A stretch of 64,000 nt of DNA from an uncultured Veillonella sp. (GTDB taxonomy: Bacteria > Bacillota > Negativicutes > Veillonellales > Veillonellaceae): contig NZ_CALJON010000003.1 of the NCBI RefSeq assembly GCF_937981445.1, positions 1 to 64,000 on the forward strand, in the 5' to 3' direction. Under the pieces are notes generated by a model, which did no database searches, was not told the origin of the DNA, and saw only the letters and a program-made list of their open reading frames with translations. Of the stretch, positions 7,756-17,031 are shown in pieces. The translations under genes were made by a program, and so were the position numbers. Every line of letters starts with the position of its first letter. The first letter of the stretch is position 1.

Positions 7756-9234
7756 TTATTTTGATAAATCAATAGTAAGGCCTAGTGCTTTGGCAATGCC
7801 TTCACCATAAGCTGTATCACATTGATAGCAGTGTTTAGCATGACGTTCTTTAATAAAATCAGGTACGCCATTCATTGCGCGAGCTGTATTTTCGAAGAGG
7901 ACTTGTTGTTGTTCTTTCGTCATTAGCCGGAAGAGTTTGCCTGGCTGTGTATAGAAGTCAGAGTCATCCTCATAGAAGTCATATTGGTAGGCAGGGCCTG
8001 TTACATCGAGTGGTGGTTCCTTAAATTCCGGTTGATTAGCCCATTCGCCAAAACTATTTGGAGCATAGCCAATGGTGCCACCATGATTGCCATCAACACG
8101 GCCAATACCATCACGATGATAACTGTTGACTGGGCATTTTGGCGCATTGACAGGAATCTGATGATAGTTCGTACCTAAGCGGTAGCGTTGCGCATCGGCA
8201 TAGGAGAAGAGGCGCCCTTGTAGCATCCGGTCAGGGGAGAATCCAATACCCGGGACTATAGTAGACGGTGCAAATGCTGCTTGTTCTACATCTTGGAAAT
8301 AGTTTTCAGGATTGCGATTAAGCTCCATAACACCTACTTCAATGAGTGGGAATTCATCATGATACCATACTTTGGTGAGGTCAAATGGATTGTAAGGCAT
8401 TGCCTTAGCTTGCTCCTCGCTCATAACTTGAATGTAGAGCTTCCATTTTGGAAAATCCTTCCTCTCGATGGCATCAAATAAATCGCGTTGGTGACTTTCC
8501 CGATCTTGCGCTACTATAGCGGCTGCTTCTTCATCGCTTAAGTTTTCAATACCTTGTTGGCAAACCCAGTGAAATTTGACCCATACGCGTTGGTTGTCAC
8601 TATTGATGAGGCTATAGGTGTGACTGCCAAAGCCATGCATGTGGCGGTAAGATTTTGGAATCCCGCGGTCGCTCATGACAATCGTCACTTGATGGATTGC
8701 TTCGGGTAAACTTGTCCAGAAATCCCAATTGGCTGTAGCGTCACGGAGATTTGTTTTAGGATTGCGTTTTACGGCACGATTGAGATCAGGGAATTGTAAG
8801 GGGTCGCGAATAAAGAAAACCGGTGTATTATTACCTACTAAATCCCAGTTGCCCTCTTCAGTGTAAAATTTTACAGCAAAACCACGAATATCCCGTTCCG
8901 CATCAGCAGCACCACGTTCACCAGCTACGGTAGAAAAGCGAACGAATACATCGGTTTTCTTGCCGACTTCCGTAAATAGTCTAGCCGCCGTGTATTGTGT
9001 GATATCGTGAGTTACTGTAAAGGTGCCAAAGGCTCCAGAGCCTTTAGCATGCATGCGCCGTTCAGGGATAACTTCACGAGCAAAATGACCTAGCTTTTCC
9101 ATAAGCCATACATCTTGCATCAAAACAGGACCGCGCTTTCCGGCTGTCATAGAATTATTATTGTCTGGCACGGGCGCGCCAAAGGCGGTAGTTAATTTGC
9201 GTTTGCCTTCAGGATTTTGTTTCTTGTCACTCAT
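7756..9234 (-). CDS. katA: Monofunctional haem catalase
   Basis: A catalase of about 492 residues that dismutates hydrogen peroxide in the cytoplasm. The distal His is near residue 62 in MHAKGSGAFGTF, the distal Asn is in VGNNTPVFFIRDP, and the proximal Tyr haem ligand lies in RLFSYADAQRYRLG (the family usually has Thr or Ser where Ala follows Tyr). The length fits the small-subunit clade. A longer frame extends upstream, but AAGGAG 8 nt before 9234 fixes the start. It is monocistronic, divergent from the peptidase gene at 9710. A Fur/PerR-like 7-1-7 palindrome about 100 bp upstream suggests peroxide- or iron-responsive repression. Catalase is present only in some strains of Veillonella-like anaerobes. 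Confidence 0.95.
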   Translation of the reverse strand: MSDKKQNPEGKRKLTTAFGAPVPDNNNSMTAGKRGPVLMQDVWLMEKLGHFAREVIPERRMHAKGSGAFGTFTVTHDITQYTAARLFTEVGKKTDVFVRFSTVAGERGAADAERDIRGFAVKFYTEEGNWDLVGNNTPVFFIRDPLQFPDLNRAVKRNPKTNLRDATANWDFWTSLPEAIHQVTIVMSDRGIPKSYRHMHGFGSHTYSLINSDNQRVWVKFHWVCQQGIENLSDEEAAAIVAQDRESHQRDLFDAIERKDFPKWKLYIQVMSEEQAKAMPYNPFDLTKVWYHDEFPLIEVGVMELNRNPENYFQDVEQAAFAPSTIVPGIGFSPDRMLQGRLFSYADAQRYRLGTNYHQIPVNAPKCPVNSYHRDGIGRVDGNHGGTIGYAPNSFGEWANQPEFKEPPLDVTGPAYQYDFYEDDSDFYTQPGKLFRLMTKEQQQVLFENTARAMNGVPDFIKERHAKHCYQCDTAYGEGIAKALGLTIDLSK

Positions 9235-9329
9235 GTAATCAACTCCTTCTGTACACTTAGTACTGATACACAAATATATAATAGGTTATAGTCCAGTAGG
9301 ACATAATAAAAGATTTTTATTATTAATAG

Positions 9330-9346
9330 TGGATAATTATTATCCA
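9330..9346. promoter_or_regulatory. Fur/PerR-like box upstream of catalase
   Basis: TGGATAATTATTATCCA is a perfect 8-1-8 palindrome. Its core GATAATTATTATC matches the 7-1-7 Fur/PerR consensus (TGATAATNATTATCA / TTATAATNATTATAA) except at the outer positions. It is about 95 bp before the katA start. The gap 9235-9709 otherwise shows no gene; an AT-rich promoter for the peptidase gene is expected near 9640-9660. Confidence 0.7.
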
Positions 9347-9709
9347 TTAACTAAATTATAACATTACTGTTTGAGGCATACAAATGTCTTTTTGTGGAAT
9401 TAACGAAAAGAAGAAGTTTATTTACCATATAGGCTGGACACTATGAGTATGTGTTAGTTAAAGGACTAGGTCATTATTTGAGTAGTATTAGATTATTAAT
9501 TGATGTATTACTAGCGTGTTAACAGTTTAGTAATGGCCCTTAGTGAAAGAGTGCTTATATATACATAGTGCGATGGTTATAAAAGATATACTGTATACAT
9601 GCGCTTTTAAGTCCCGATTTTATTGTAATTCATCCGCTTTTATGCTATTGTATAGAAATACAAATGTACACTGTATGAGGTATTCGGTGTGCGTGGAGGA
9701 GGTGTTTAG

Positions 9710-10900
9710 GTGTCAGAACACAGGATTAGGGATTTTCCAGTGTCATTAGGGTATTTACGAACAGGACCTAAGAATTCGATTGCCGATGTGCCAGGCGTTA
9801 GAGTAGGGCATAAGACAGTCAATAAGGGGGCGATTCGAACTGGTGTTACCGTAATTATGCCAGGTGATGATAATCCATTTATTAATAAGTATACGGCGGC
9901 AGCGTTTGTGCAAAATGGCTTTGGAAAAAGTGTGGGATTAATGCAAATTGAGGAATTGGGCACCTTAGAAACACCGATTGCTTTGACTAATACACTGAAT
10001 GTGGGAAAAGTTAGTGATGCTCTTAATGCGTATATTATAGAAGAGACTAAGGCAAAAGGGACTATGGCGCGTTCCATTAATCCTGTAGTGGGTGAATGTA
10101 ATGATAGTGTGCTTCACGATATTCAGCAGCGCTGTATTGGTTATGACGAAGTGATGGATGCTATCAATGATGTTTCGGAAGACTTTGCTCAAGGGGATGT
10201 AGGGGCAGGGCGTAGTACGATTTGCTTTGGTTTTAAAGGGGGCATTGGATCGGCATCACGAGTCATTACAGTGGGGCAGAACGAAGGCGGCACAAGTTCT
10301 CAAAGTGAAGATGTAGAAACCTCGTATACTATTGGCGTGTTAGTGCAGAGCAATTTCGGTGCTACTAAAGACTTCGTGCTAAATGGCGAATCCTTAGGCC
10401 GTTGGTGGATGAACCAAGGTCAGGTGAATGGTGGAACACAAAGGGAAGGCCGAGGTCAGATGACTGGAACTGGGCAAAAGGCTCACCGGCAGAGCGATGA
10501 CGAATGGGCTTATAGTGAAAGTGATCAAGGTTCTATTATGGTCATCGTTGCCACTGACTTACCTGTGAATAGTCGGCAGTTAAAGCGTATTATAAAGCGG
10601 GCCGGTGTAGGGATTATGCGTACTGGTGCATATGTAGGGCATGGTAGTGGTGAAGTGATGATTGGTTTTACTACTGCCAATCGTGTGCCGCATGAGGGTC
10701 CTTTATTTAATACGCAACAGATTATACGTGATAGTGCATTGAATCCCGCTTTTTTAGGCGTTGCGGAGGCAACGTATGAAGCGATTTTAAATTCCTTAGT
10801 AGCTGCTGAAGGGGCGATGACCCAAGAGGGTAAGCGCTATGAAAGTTTATGTGAGGTCCTTAATTTGTATATGTCATGTGAGACGGATACAAACATTTAA
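9710..10900 (+). CDS. P1-family (DmpA-type) aminopeptidase
   Basis: A 396-residue protein of peptidase family S58 (DmpA, L-aminopeptidase/D-esterase; BapA). These are Ntn-type hydrolases that cut themselves before a catalytic Ser and release N-terminal residues from peptides, amides and some D- or beta-amino acid substrates. The likely self-cleavage site is Gly274-Ser275 in DQGSIMVIVATD. Other family blocks are SIADVPGVRVGHKTV, NTLNVGKVSDAL and RTGAYVGHGSGE. Start is GTG at 9710 with GGAGGAGG 8 nt upstream. The loop at residues 240-265 (GQVNGGTQREGRGQM...) is a polar insert. It sits before the dpp peptide-importer locus, with which it may share substrates. No signal peptide, so cytoplasmic. 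Confidence 0.9.
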   Translation: MSEHRIRDFPVSLGYLRTGPKNSIADVPGVRVGHKTVNKGAIRTGVTVIMPGDDNPFINKYTAAAFVQNGFGKSVGLMQIEELGTLETPIALTNTLNVGKVSDALNAYIIEETKAKGTMARSINPVVGECNDSVLHDIQQRCIGYDEVMDAINDVSEDFAQGDVGAGRSTICFGFKGGIGSASRVITVGQNEGGTSSQSEDVETSYTIGVLVQSNFGATKDFVLNGESLGRWWMNQGQVNGGTQREGRGQMTGTGQKAHRQSDDEWAYSESDQGSIMVIVATDLPVNSRQLKRIIKRAGVGIMRTGAYVGHGSGEVMIGFTTANRVPHEGPLFNTQQIIRDSALNPAFLGVAEATYEAILNSLVAAEGAMTQEGKRYESLCEVLNLYMSCETDTNI

Positions 10901-11045
10901 ACTTAGAAGACATCATGTTTTAATGTAGCATATATGAACATTTCAACTTAAAGGACATCATGTTTAGACGTAGCATATATGAACTATTTAAGTTAGCATA
11001 TATAAACTTTTTAAGTTAGCAGATACGAATATTTTGAGTTAGAGA
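10894..11045 (+). repeat. Degenerate tandem repeat after the DmpA-type gene
   Basis: Two well-matched 44-45 bp copies (10894-10937 and 10938-10982) share GACATCATGTTT and GTAGCATATATGAAC. Shorter decayed copies (TTAAGTTAGCATATA) follow to about 11045. The first copy begins inside the last codons of the upstream gene. No terminator is evident in the gap to 11107. Confidence 0.7.
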
Positions 11046-11106
11046 ATAGGATGTAAACAGTATAGGTAGATGTGCGGATTAGGTTATGTGCAAAGGAGAT
11101 GGGTGT

Positions 11107-12738
11107 ATGAAGACGTTTAAGTGGAAGAGCTTATGTAGTTTAGCATTAGCAGCTACGCTGTTTATGGCCGGATGCGACGGTGATTCAAATTCAGGGTCAA
11201 CTACAGTTCCTGAGGGAAAATCAGTATCACAATCTAAAGATGTGGTTGCTGCGATTCCCGTAGATATTACCACTATGGACCCAATGGATACAAGCGATAC
11301 ACTTTCTGGCGGTATTCAACGATTGGTCATGGATGGTCTCTATAGCTTTGATGATGATATGAAATTAAAGCCCATGCTAGCCACTGGCTACACAGCTAAC
11401 AAGGAAGCTACAGAATACACTTTTACTTTGCGCAAAGGTGTAAAATTTACTGATGGTACCGATTGGAATGCCGATGCGGCTATTGCGAATGTAAATAAAT
11501 GGACTGATAAGAGTTTGGGCCTAAAGCGCACTAATTTTATTTCGGGCGTTATTGAAAAGGTCGAAAAAATCGATGATTATACAATTAAATTTACCCTTAA
11601 TAAGCCATTTGGGGCCTTTGTAAATAATATGGCACATCCTGCCATGGTTATGATGAGTCCAAAGCAATTAGCGCAGGGAGTAGATGTTACGGCTAAGCAT
11701 CCAGTAGGTACAGGTCAATATAAATTTGTAGAATGGGTACCTGGTGACCATATTAAATTAGAACTCAACAAAGATTGGTGGGGCTATAATAAAGAGGTTT
11801 CTGGTGGCGAAACTATTGTAGCTACTGATGCAGGCTTTAAATCCATTAGTTTCAAACCAGTTATTGAAAGTGCCAGCCGCGTAGCTATGCTTCAATCTGG
11901 CGATGCACAAATGGTCTTTGATGTACCAACAGAAGGATTTGCAGCACTAAAAGATGACCCTAATATTAAGGCCGAAGAAATTGAAAGTATTGTAGTACGT
12001 TATTTATTTATGAATACACAAAAACCAGCGCTTAGTGATATTCGCGTGCGTCAAGCTATCGCTCATGGCATTGATAAACAAGCTTTTTTAAATGTAGTAC
12101 GCAATGGATTAGGCACTGTAGCAACTTCAGTAATTGGTCCTAATGTGCAGTTCTACAAAGGCAATGACCCTGTTCCTTATGATGTGGCAAAAGCAAAAGC
12201 CCTTCTTAAAGAAGCCGGCTATGAAAATGGTTTAACTTTAAAAATGCTTATTTTTAACACAACGTCCAGTTTAAAACAAGCTGAATTCTACAAACAACAA
12301 CTGGCTGAAATAGGTATTAATGTAGAAATCGTTTCTATGGAAAGTGCGATTGTAAACCAAAAAGTACAGGGTTTTAGAGGCGAAGGCAAGGACGCTGAAT
12401 ACGATTTATATATTGCTGGTTGGTCTCCATCTACTGGTGATGCGGACTGGGGGATTCGTCCATTGTTAGCATCTGAATCGATTCCACCGCTTAATTATAA
12501 TTTATCGTACTACCAAAATCCTGAAATGGATGGTTACATTCAAGCGGCATTAACAACGTCTGATAATGAAGCCCGCAAAGCAGCATATGAGAAAGCGCAA
12601 GATTTGTTCTGGAAAGATATCCCTATGATTGCTGTATCTAATGAACCAGCGACTTGGGCGACATCGAGTAAGATTGTAAATGTTCGTCTCTACCCAGATA
12701 ATGGCATTAACATGTCTAAGGCTCGCATGGCAGAGTAA
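11107..12738 (+). CDS. Family 5 peptide-type ABC substrate-binding lipoprotein
   Basis: A 543-residue lipoprotein: signal peptide with lipobox LFMAGC (Cys about residue 22), then a bacterial extracellular solute-binding family 5 domain. The typical start is DITTMDPMDTSD, followed by YTFTLRKGVKFTDGTDWNADA and IRQAIAHGIDK-like segments. It captures peptides, or possibly glutathione or nickel-type ligands, outside the inner membrane for the adjacent DppBCDF-type importer. An ATG lies at 11086, but AAAGGAGAT fits 11107. It is a close paralogue of the gene at 19365; about three quarters of residues look identical by eye. A 9-bp hairpin without T run separates it from the permease gene, which probably lets the binding protein be made in excess. 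Confidence 0.92.
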   Translation: MKTFKWKSLCSLALAATLFMAGCDGDSNSGSTTVPEGKSVSQSKDVVAAIPVDITTMDPMDTSDTLSGGIQRLVMDGLYSFDDDMKLKPMLATGYTANKEATEYTFTLRKGVKFTDGTDWNADAAIANVNKWTDKSLGLKRTNFISGVIEKVEKIDDYTIKFTLNKPFGAFVNNMAHPAMVMMSPKQLAQGVDVTAKHPVGTGQYKFVEWVPGDHIKLELNKDWWGYNKEVSGGETIVATDAGFKSISFKPVIESASRVAMLQSGDAQMVFDVPTEGFAALKDDPNIKAEEIESIVVRYLFMNTQKPALSDIRVRQAIAHGIDKQAFLNVVRNGLGTVATSVIGPNVQFYKGNDPVPYDVAKAKALLKEAGYENGLTLKMLIFNTTSSLKQAEFYKQQLAEIGINVEIVSMESAIVNQKVQGFRGEGKDAEYDLYIAGWSPSTGDADWGIRPLLASESIPPLNYNLSYYQNPEMDGYIQAALTTSDNEARKAAYEKAQDLFWKDIPMIAVSNEPATWATSSKIVNVRLYPDNGINMSKARMAE

Positions 12739-12772
12739 GCTTGCTTGCACATAAATCAGATAGTTTGCTTGG

Positions 12773-12865
12773 ATATAAGTTATATGGATTGTTTATATAT
12801 AAGCTATATGGGGGTGTATATAAGCTATATGGCATGCTTGTATATAAGTCATATAACTTGTTTGG
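12773..12865 (+). repeat. Degenerate tandem repeat after the binding-protein gene
   Basis: Four diverged copies of a 22-24 bp unit with core TATAAGCTATATGG. A further GGACATCATGTTTA at 12864-12877 echoes the repeat at 10909-10922. Confidence 0.65.
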
Positions 12866-12984
12866 ACATCATGTTTACAACTTAAATGAACATAATTCAT
12901 ACAATTAAGAATCTATTGTAATTGGAAAAATGTTTGTTAAGGGTAGAATGTGAATTTAATGTTTGGTAAAATAAAATGGAGAAG

Positions 12985-13007
12985 GACCACCAGTGCGTCT
13001 GGTGGTC
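12985..13007 (+). other. Intercistronic hairpin between binding protein and permease genes
   Basis: GACCACCAG (12985-12993) pairs perfectly with CTGGTGGTC (12999-13007) around TGCGT. No T run follows, so mRNA stabilisation or partial attenuation is more likely than full termination. Confidence 0.65.
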
Positions 13008-13051
13008 TACTCGTTTATAAGGGCGCTTGTTATTTGAAAGGAGAAGGTCCT

Positions 13052-13972
13052 ATGCTTAAATATACGTCACGCCGCTTACTTGGCATGATATTGACTTTAT
13101 TTTTAGTGACGACCTGCGTATTTTTCTTTGTACGATTAATACCAGGTGATCCGGCCCGATTAGTAGCTGGTGAACAAGCTACCGAGGCCGATGTATTAGC
13201 GGTGCGCGCACAATTAGGTCTTGATGAACCGGTGACGACTCAATACTTAAAATATATTACCGGCGTAGTGCAAGGTGATTTAGGGACCTCTTTACGTACG
13301 AAACGCCCTGTAGCTGAAGAAGTGGGATATCGTTATGGTAATACTTTAAAATTAACCTTCTTGAGCCTTGGTTGGGGGACTGTAGCCGGGGTATTACTAG
13401 GTGTATGGTCTGGTCGCAATCGCGGTAAATGGCAAGATTATACCGGCATGGCTACAGCTGTATCAGGTATTTCCATGCCTGCTTTTTGGATGGGGTTTTT
13501 GCTCATCATGGTGTTCAGTGTGAAGCTCCACTGGTTGCCTACCACAGGGGCGGCGGGCTTTAAGAGTTATATTTTGCCAGCCATAACCTTGGGAACTAGT
13601 ATTGCCGCCATCATTGCACGGTTTACTCGTTCGTCCATTGTGGAAACTTTGAAGGAAGATTATATTCGAACGGCTCGCGCAAAGGGCTTATCTGAAAATG
13701 TAGTAGTGTGGAAGCATGCATTCCGAAACTCCATGCTCTCTGTAGTCACTGTAGTAGGGTTACAATTTGGGTTCCTATTGGGCGGGGCCGTTATTGTAGA
13801 AGCGGTGTTTGCATTCCCTGGACTCGGTTCATTATTGATTCAGTCCGTAAACTATCGTGATTACCCAGCCATTCAATCATTGATTTTGATATTCTCCGCG
13901 CAGTTTATCATTATAAATACCTTAGTAGATATGTTATATGCTACATTAAATCCTGAAATTAAATTATCCTAG
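13052..13972 (+). CDS. dppB: Peptide ABC transporter permease, DppB type
   Basis: About 306 residues with six membrane helices, the first of two permeases of the importer. The N-terminal YTSRRLLGMILTLFLVTT and early VRLIPGDPARLVAG are diagnostic of DppB/OppB/GsiC proteins. The cytoplasmic coupling loop (EAA motif) is seen in YIRTARAKGLSENVVVWKHA. An in-frame ATG at 12950 exists, but that start would translate through the intercistronic hairpin; GAAAGGAGAAGG supports 13052. It is followed after 10 nt by the second permease. It works with the partner permease, the two ATPases and the flanking lipoproteins. Confidence 0.93.
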   Translation: MLKYTSRRLLGMILTLFLVTTCVFFFVRLIPGDPARLVAGEQATEADVLAVRAQLGLDEPVTTQYLKYITGVVQGDLGTSLRTKRPVAEEVGYRYGNTLKLTFLSLGWGTVAGVLLGVWSGRNRGKWQDYTGMATAVSGISMPAFWMGFLLIMVFSVKLHWLPTTGAAGFKSYILPAITLGTSIAAIIARFTRSSIVETLKEDYIRTARAKGLSENVVVWKHAFRNSMLSVVTVVGLQFGFLLGGAVIVEAVFAFPGLGSLLIQSVNYRDYPAIQSLILIFSAQFIIINTLVDMLYATLNPEIKLS

Positions 13973-13982
13973 GAGGTTCCGT

Positions 13983-14888
13983 ATGAGTGAAAAATTACAA
14001 ACCATTCAGCCAGGAACGCCTGGTGTGATGGATATGCATGAAGAGATCAAAAGTCCTATTAAGGTTATGACGCAGCGCTTTTTTAAACAGCGCAACGCTG
14101 TGATTGCTTTATTCTTTATTTTGTTTTTGGTGGTGCTCGCCTTTGTGGGCCCATGGATCGTGCCCTTTGATGTGAATGAATATGATTATTCAGCGATTTT
14201 ACAGGGACCTAGCAGCACGCATTGGTTCGGCACAGATGAATTTGGCCGCGATTTATTCTCCCGTGTTATTTTAGGTACCCCTATTTCCTTGGCCGTAGGC
14301 TTGTCGGCAGTAACGATTGGGGCTGTAACAGGGACTGTACTAGGCCTACTTAGTGGCTATTACCGGGGCTGGATTGATGCGGTAGTAATGCGTGTTTGTG
14401 ACACCTTATTTGCTTTCCCTGGTATTATTTTAGCCATTGCCATTGTAGCTATTTTAGGTAGTGGTTTATATAATGTTGTCATCGCTGTTGCCGTATTCTC
14501 TACGCCAACTTTTGCCCGTATTGTACGAAGCCGGACCATGGCCATTAAAGAATCGGTCTTTGTAAAAGCGGCTATTAATTTAGGGGCTTCTGATGCGCGT
14601 ATTTTATTTAAGCATATTTTACCTGGTGCGATTCCAGATATTATCGTGCAATATACGATGTCCATTGGCACGTCCATCTTGACGGCTTCGAGTCTTAGTT
14701 TCCTTGGCATGGGGGCGCAGCCGCCTACACCGGAATGGGGCCTTTTACTATCTAATGGACGTCAATATATAGCTACCAATATTTATACGACTATCTTCCC
14801 CGGGCTAGCGATTTTCTTTACTGTATTAAGCTTTAATACCTTAGGGGATGGTCTTCGTGATGCACTAGATCCAAAATTGACGGAATAG
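13983..14888 (+). CDS. dppC: Peptide ABC transporter permease, DppC type
   Basis: 301 residues with the DppC/OppC plan: a cytoplasmic N-terminal tail, a first helix (NAVIALFFILFLVVLAFVGP), the conserved HWFGTDEFGRDLFSRVI periplasmic segment, and the EAA coupling loop (FVKAAINLGASDARILFKH). It forms the membrane heterodimer with the preceding gene product. AGGAGGTTCCGT lies before the start. The gene is tightly packed between dppB (10 nt) and dppD (12 nt), so it is one operon. Confidence 0.94.
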   Translation: MSEKLQTIQPGTPGVMDMHEEIKSPIKVMTQRFFKQRNAVIALFFILFLVVLAFVGPWIVPFDVNEYDYSAILQGPSSTHWFGTDEFGRDLFSRVILGTPISLAVGLSAVTIGAVTGTVLGLLSGYYRGWIDAVVMRVCDTLFAFPGIILAIAIVAILGSGLYNVVIAVAVFSTPTFARIVRSRTMAIKESVFVKAAINLGASDARILFKHILPGAIPDIIVQYTMSIGTSILTASSLSFLGMGAQPPTPEWGLLLSNGRQYIATNIYTTIFPGLAIFFTVLSFNTLGDGLRDALDPKLTE

Positions 14889-14900
14889 GAGGGATGCAGG

Positions 14901-15950
14901 ATGAGTGAAAAAAAGAAGATTTTAGAAATAAAACATCTGCATACCCACTTTTTAACTGATGATGTGGTAGTAAAGGCAGTAGATGATGTGTCCTTAGTCC
15001 TCGAAGAAGGGTCTACCCTTGGTATTGTAGGTGAATCTGGGAGTGGCAAGAGTGTAACGGCTTTGTCTGTTATGAATTTGCTGATGGGTACAAAGGGCAA
15101 AGTTGTGGAAGGGGAAATTCTCCTTGATGGTCATGACATTGTTCATATTCCAGAAGAGCAGAAACGGGACCTTCGGGGTGGCCGTATTTCCATGATTTTC
15201 CAAGAGCCTATGACGAGCTTAAATCCCGTTATGACTATTGGGGACCAGCTTATTGAATGTATTAAAAATCACGAAAGTTTATCGAAGAAAGAGGCCTATG
15301 AACGAGCCCGTAACATTTTGGAAATGACCGGTGTGCCACGGGTCGATAAAATGATGAAGGAATACCCATTCCAATTATCTGGTGGACAGCGACAACGTGT
15401 TATGATTGCTATGGCGCTCATCTGCGAACCAGAAGTGCTTATTGCTGATGAACCAACAACGGCACTTGATGTGACGATTCAGGCACAGATTTTAGACCTA
15501 ATGAACCGCTTAAAGGAAAAAATTGGTACATCTATCCTCTTTATTACACATGATCTTGGCGTAGTCGCTGAAACTTGTGACCATGTAGCTGTTATGTATT
15601 GTGGCCGCGTAGTAGAAACAGCAGATGTATATTCTTTGTTTGGCAATACGGCCCATCCTTATACACAGGGGCTCTTGGCTTCCATTCCTAAATTAGGGGA
15701 AAAGGTAGATGCTCTAACAGTGATTCCTGGTAATGTGCCTAATCCGCGACATATGCCGGTGGGTTGTAAGTTTGCACCTCGTTGTCCCCATGCATTTGAG
15801 CGTTGCTTACAGGAAGAACCGGGCTTTTTTGAAGTTGCACCAGGTCATCTGAGTCGCTGTTGGCTACATGAGTCTAAACAAACGAATAAAGGCAGTATGA
15901 CGGAAGAAATAGTGCAAAATCAATCAAAACATGAAGGAGGTGAGGCATAA
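14901..15950 (+). CDS. dppD: Peptide ABC transporter ATPase, DppD type
   Basis: 349 residues. Walker A GESGSGKS is near residue 45, Q-loop at QEPMTSLNP, signature LSGGQRQR, Walker B VLIADEPTTALD, and switch His in ITHDLG. The C-terminal oligopeptide/dipeptide-transporter domain has the Cys-rich CKFAPRCPHAFERC segment, which in DppD/OppD homologues can hold a [4Fe-4S] cluster. It hydrolyses ATP together with DppF to drive import. The last base overlaps the start of the next gene (TAATG). The C-terminal 25 residues are polar and family-variable. Confidence 0.95.
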   Translation: MSEKKKILEIKHLHTHFLTDDVVVKAVDDVSLVLEEGSTLGIVGESGSGKSVTALSVMNLLMGTKGKVVEGEILLDGHDIVHIPEEQKRDLRGGRISMIFQEPMTSLNPVMTIGDQLIECIKNHESLSKKEAYERARNILEMTGVPRVDKMMKEYPFQLSGGQRQRVMIAMALICEPEVLIADEPTTALDVTIQAQILDLMNRLKEKIGTSILFITHDLGVVAETCDHVAVMYCGRVVETADVYSLFGNTAHPYTQGLLASIPKLGEKVDALTVIPGNVPNPRHMPVGCKFAPRCPHAFERCLQEEPGFFEVAPGHLSRCWLHESKQTNKGSMTEEIVQNQSKHEGGEA

Positions 15951-16975
15951 TGGAATCTCATAGTGTGCAGAAAAAGGATATACTTACCGTAGAGGATTTA
16001 AAAATCTACTATCCCTTAGCCAGTGAAAGTTTCTTTGGCAAAGGGGGCGTCGTAAAGGCTGTAGATGGGGTAAGTTTTACAATTAAAGAGAATGAAGTTT
16101 TCGGTATTGTAGGCGAATCTGGTTGTGGTAAATCTACATTAGGCCGTGGCTTATGTCGTCTCGATCCTATTACAGAAGGTCAGGTTGTGCTCGATGGACA
16201 AGATATTTCCAATTTTGACCGCAAGCAAATGCGCCCCATTCGTAAGACCATTCAGATGATTTTCCAAGACCCTTATGCCTCGTTAAATCCTCGGATGAGT
16301 GTATTTGATATTATTGCAGAACCAATTCGCATTCATAATTTGGCAAAAGATGATAAGGATTTGGAACAACGTGTAGTTAATTTGCTGCGCCGTGTAGGCC
16401 TTGATGCATATCATGCGAATCGCTATCCTCATGAGTTCTCTGGTGGACAGCGTCAACGTATTGGCATTGCCCGTGCGTTGGCGGTGGAACCAAAACTTAT
16501 TATTGCTGATGAACCGGTATCGGCCCTTGATGTATCGATTCAAGCACAGGTGTTGAATCTTTTGAATGAATTGAAAAAAGATTTAAATCTTACCTACATT
16601 TTCATTGCCCATGATTTAAGCGTAGTTGAGCATATTAGTGACCGTATTGGTGTTATGTATTTGGGGAATTTTGTAGAAGCAGGTGACAAAAATAAAATTT
16701 ACAAGAACCCTCTTCACCCGTATACACAGGCACTCTTGTCGGCAGTTCCTATTGCAGATCCTACAGTCAAACGAAAACGCATTATTTTAGAGGGCAGTAT
16801 CCCTTCGGCCACAAATCCGCCATCAGGTTGTAAATTTCATACCCGGTGTCCTAAGCGAATGCCTATTTGTGAAACTGTGGCACCAGAGCGATATGAGCCG
16901 AGTGCGGATCATTATGTATATTGTCATTTGTACGACGATAAAATTGGAACGGCTGATTCGAATAAAGGAAAATAG
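15950..16975 (+). CDS. dppF: Peptide ABC transporter ATPase, DppF type
   Basis: 341 residues. Walker A GESGCGKS, Q-loop FQDPYASLNPRMSV, signature FSGGQRQR, Walker B LIIADEPVSALD, and HDLSVVEHISDR with switch His. The C-terminal oligopeptide domain has CKFHTRCPKRMPIC. The NPRMSV stretch after the Q loop marks the F-type partner. Start overlaps dppD by one base, indicating translational coupling. A short gap of 56 nt leads to the M55 peptidase gene, probably in the same transcript. Confidence 0.95.
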   Translation: MESHSVQKKDILTVEDLKIYYPLASESFFGKGGVVKAVDGVSFTIKENEVFGIVGESGCGKSTLGRGLCRLDPITEGQVVLDGQDISNFDRKQMRPIRKTIQMIFQDPYASLNPRMSVFDIIAEPIRIHNLAKDDKDLEQRVVNLLRRVGLDAYHANRYPHEFSGGQRQRIGIARALAVEPKLIIADEPVSALDVSIQAQVLNLLNELKKDLNLTYIFIAHDLSVVEHISDRIGVMYLGNFVEAGDKNKIYKNPLHPYTQALLSAVPIADPTVKRKRIILEGSIPSATNPPSGCKFHTRCPKRMPICETVAPERYEPSADHYVYCHLYDDKIGTADSNKGK

Positions 16976-17031
16976 GTTAGTAGTGTTTATGTCATAAGTT
17001 TAGAGCGTCATGTGATTAGGGAGTCATAGAT

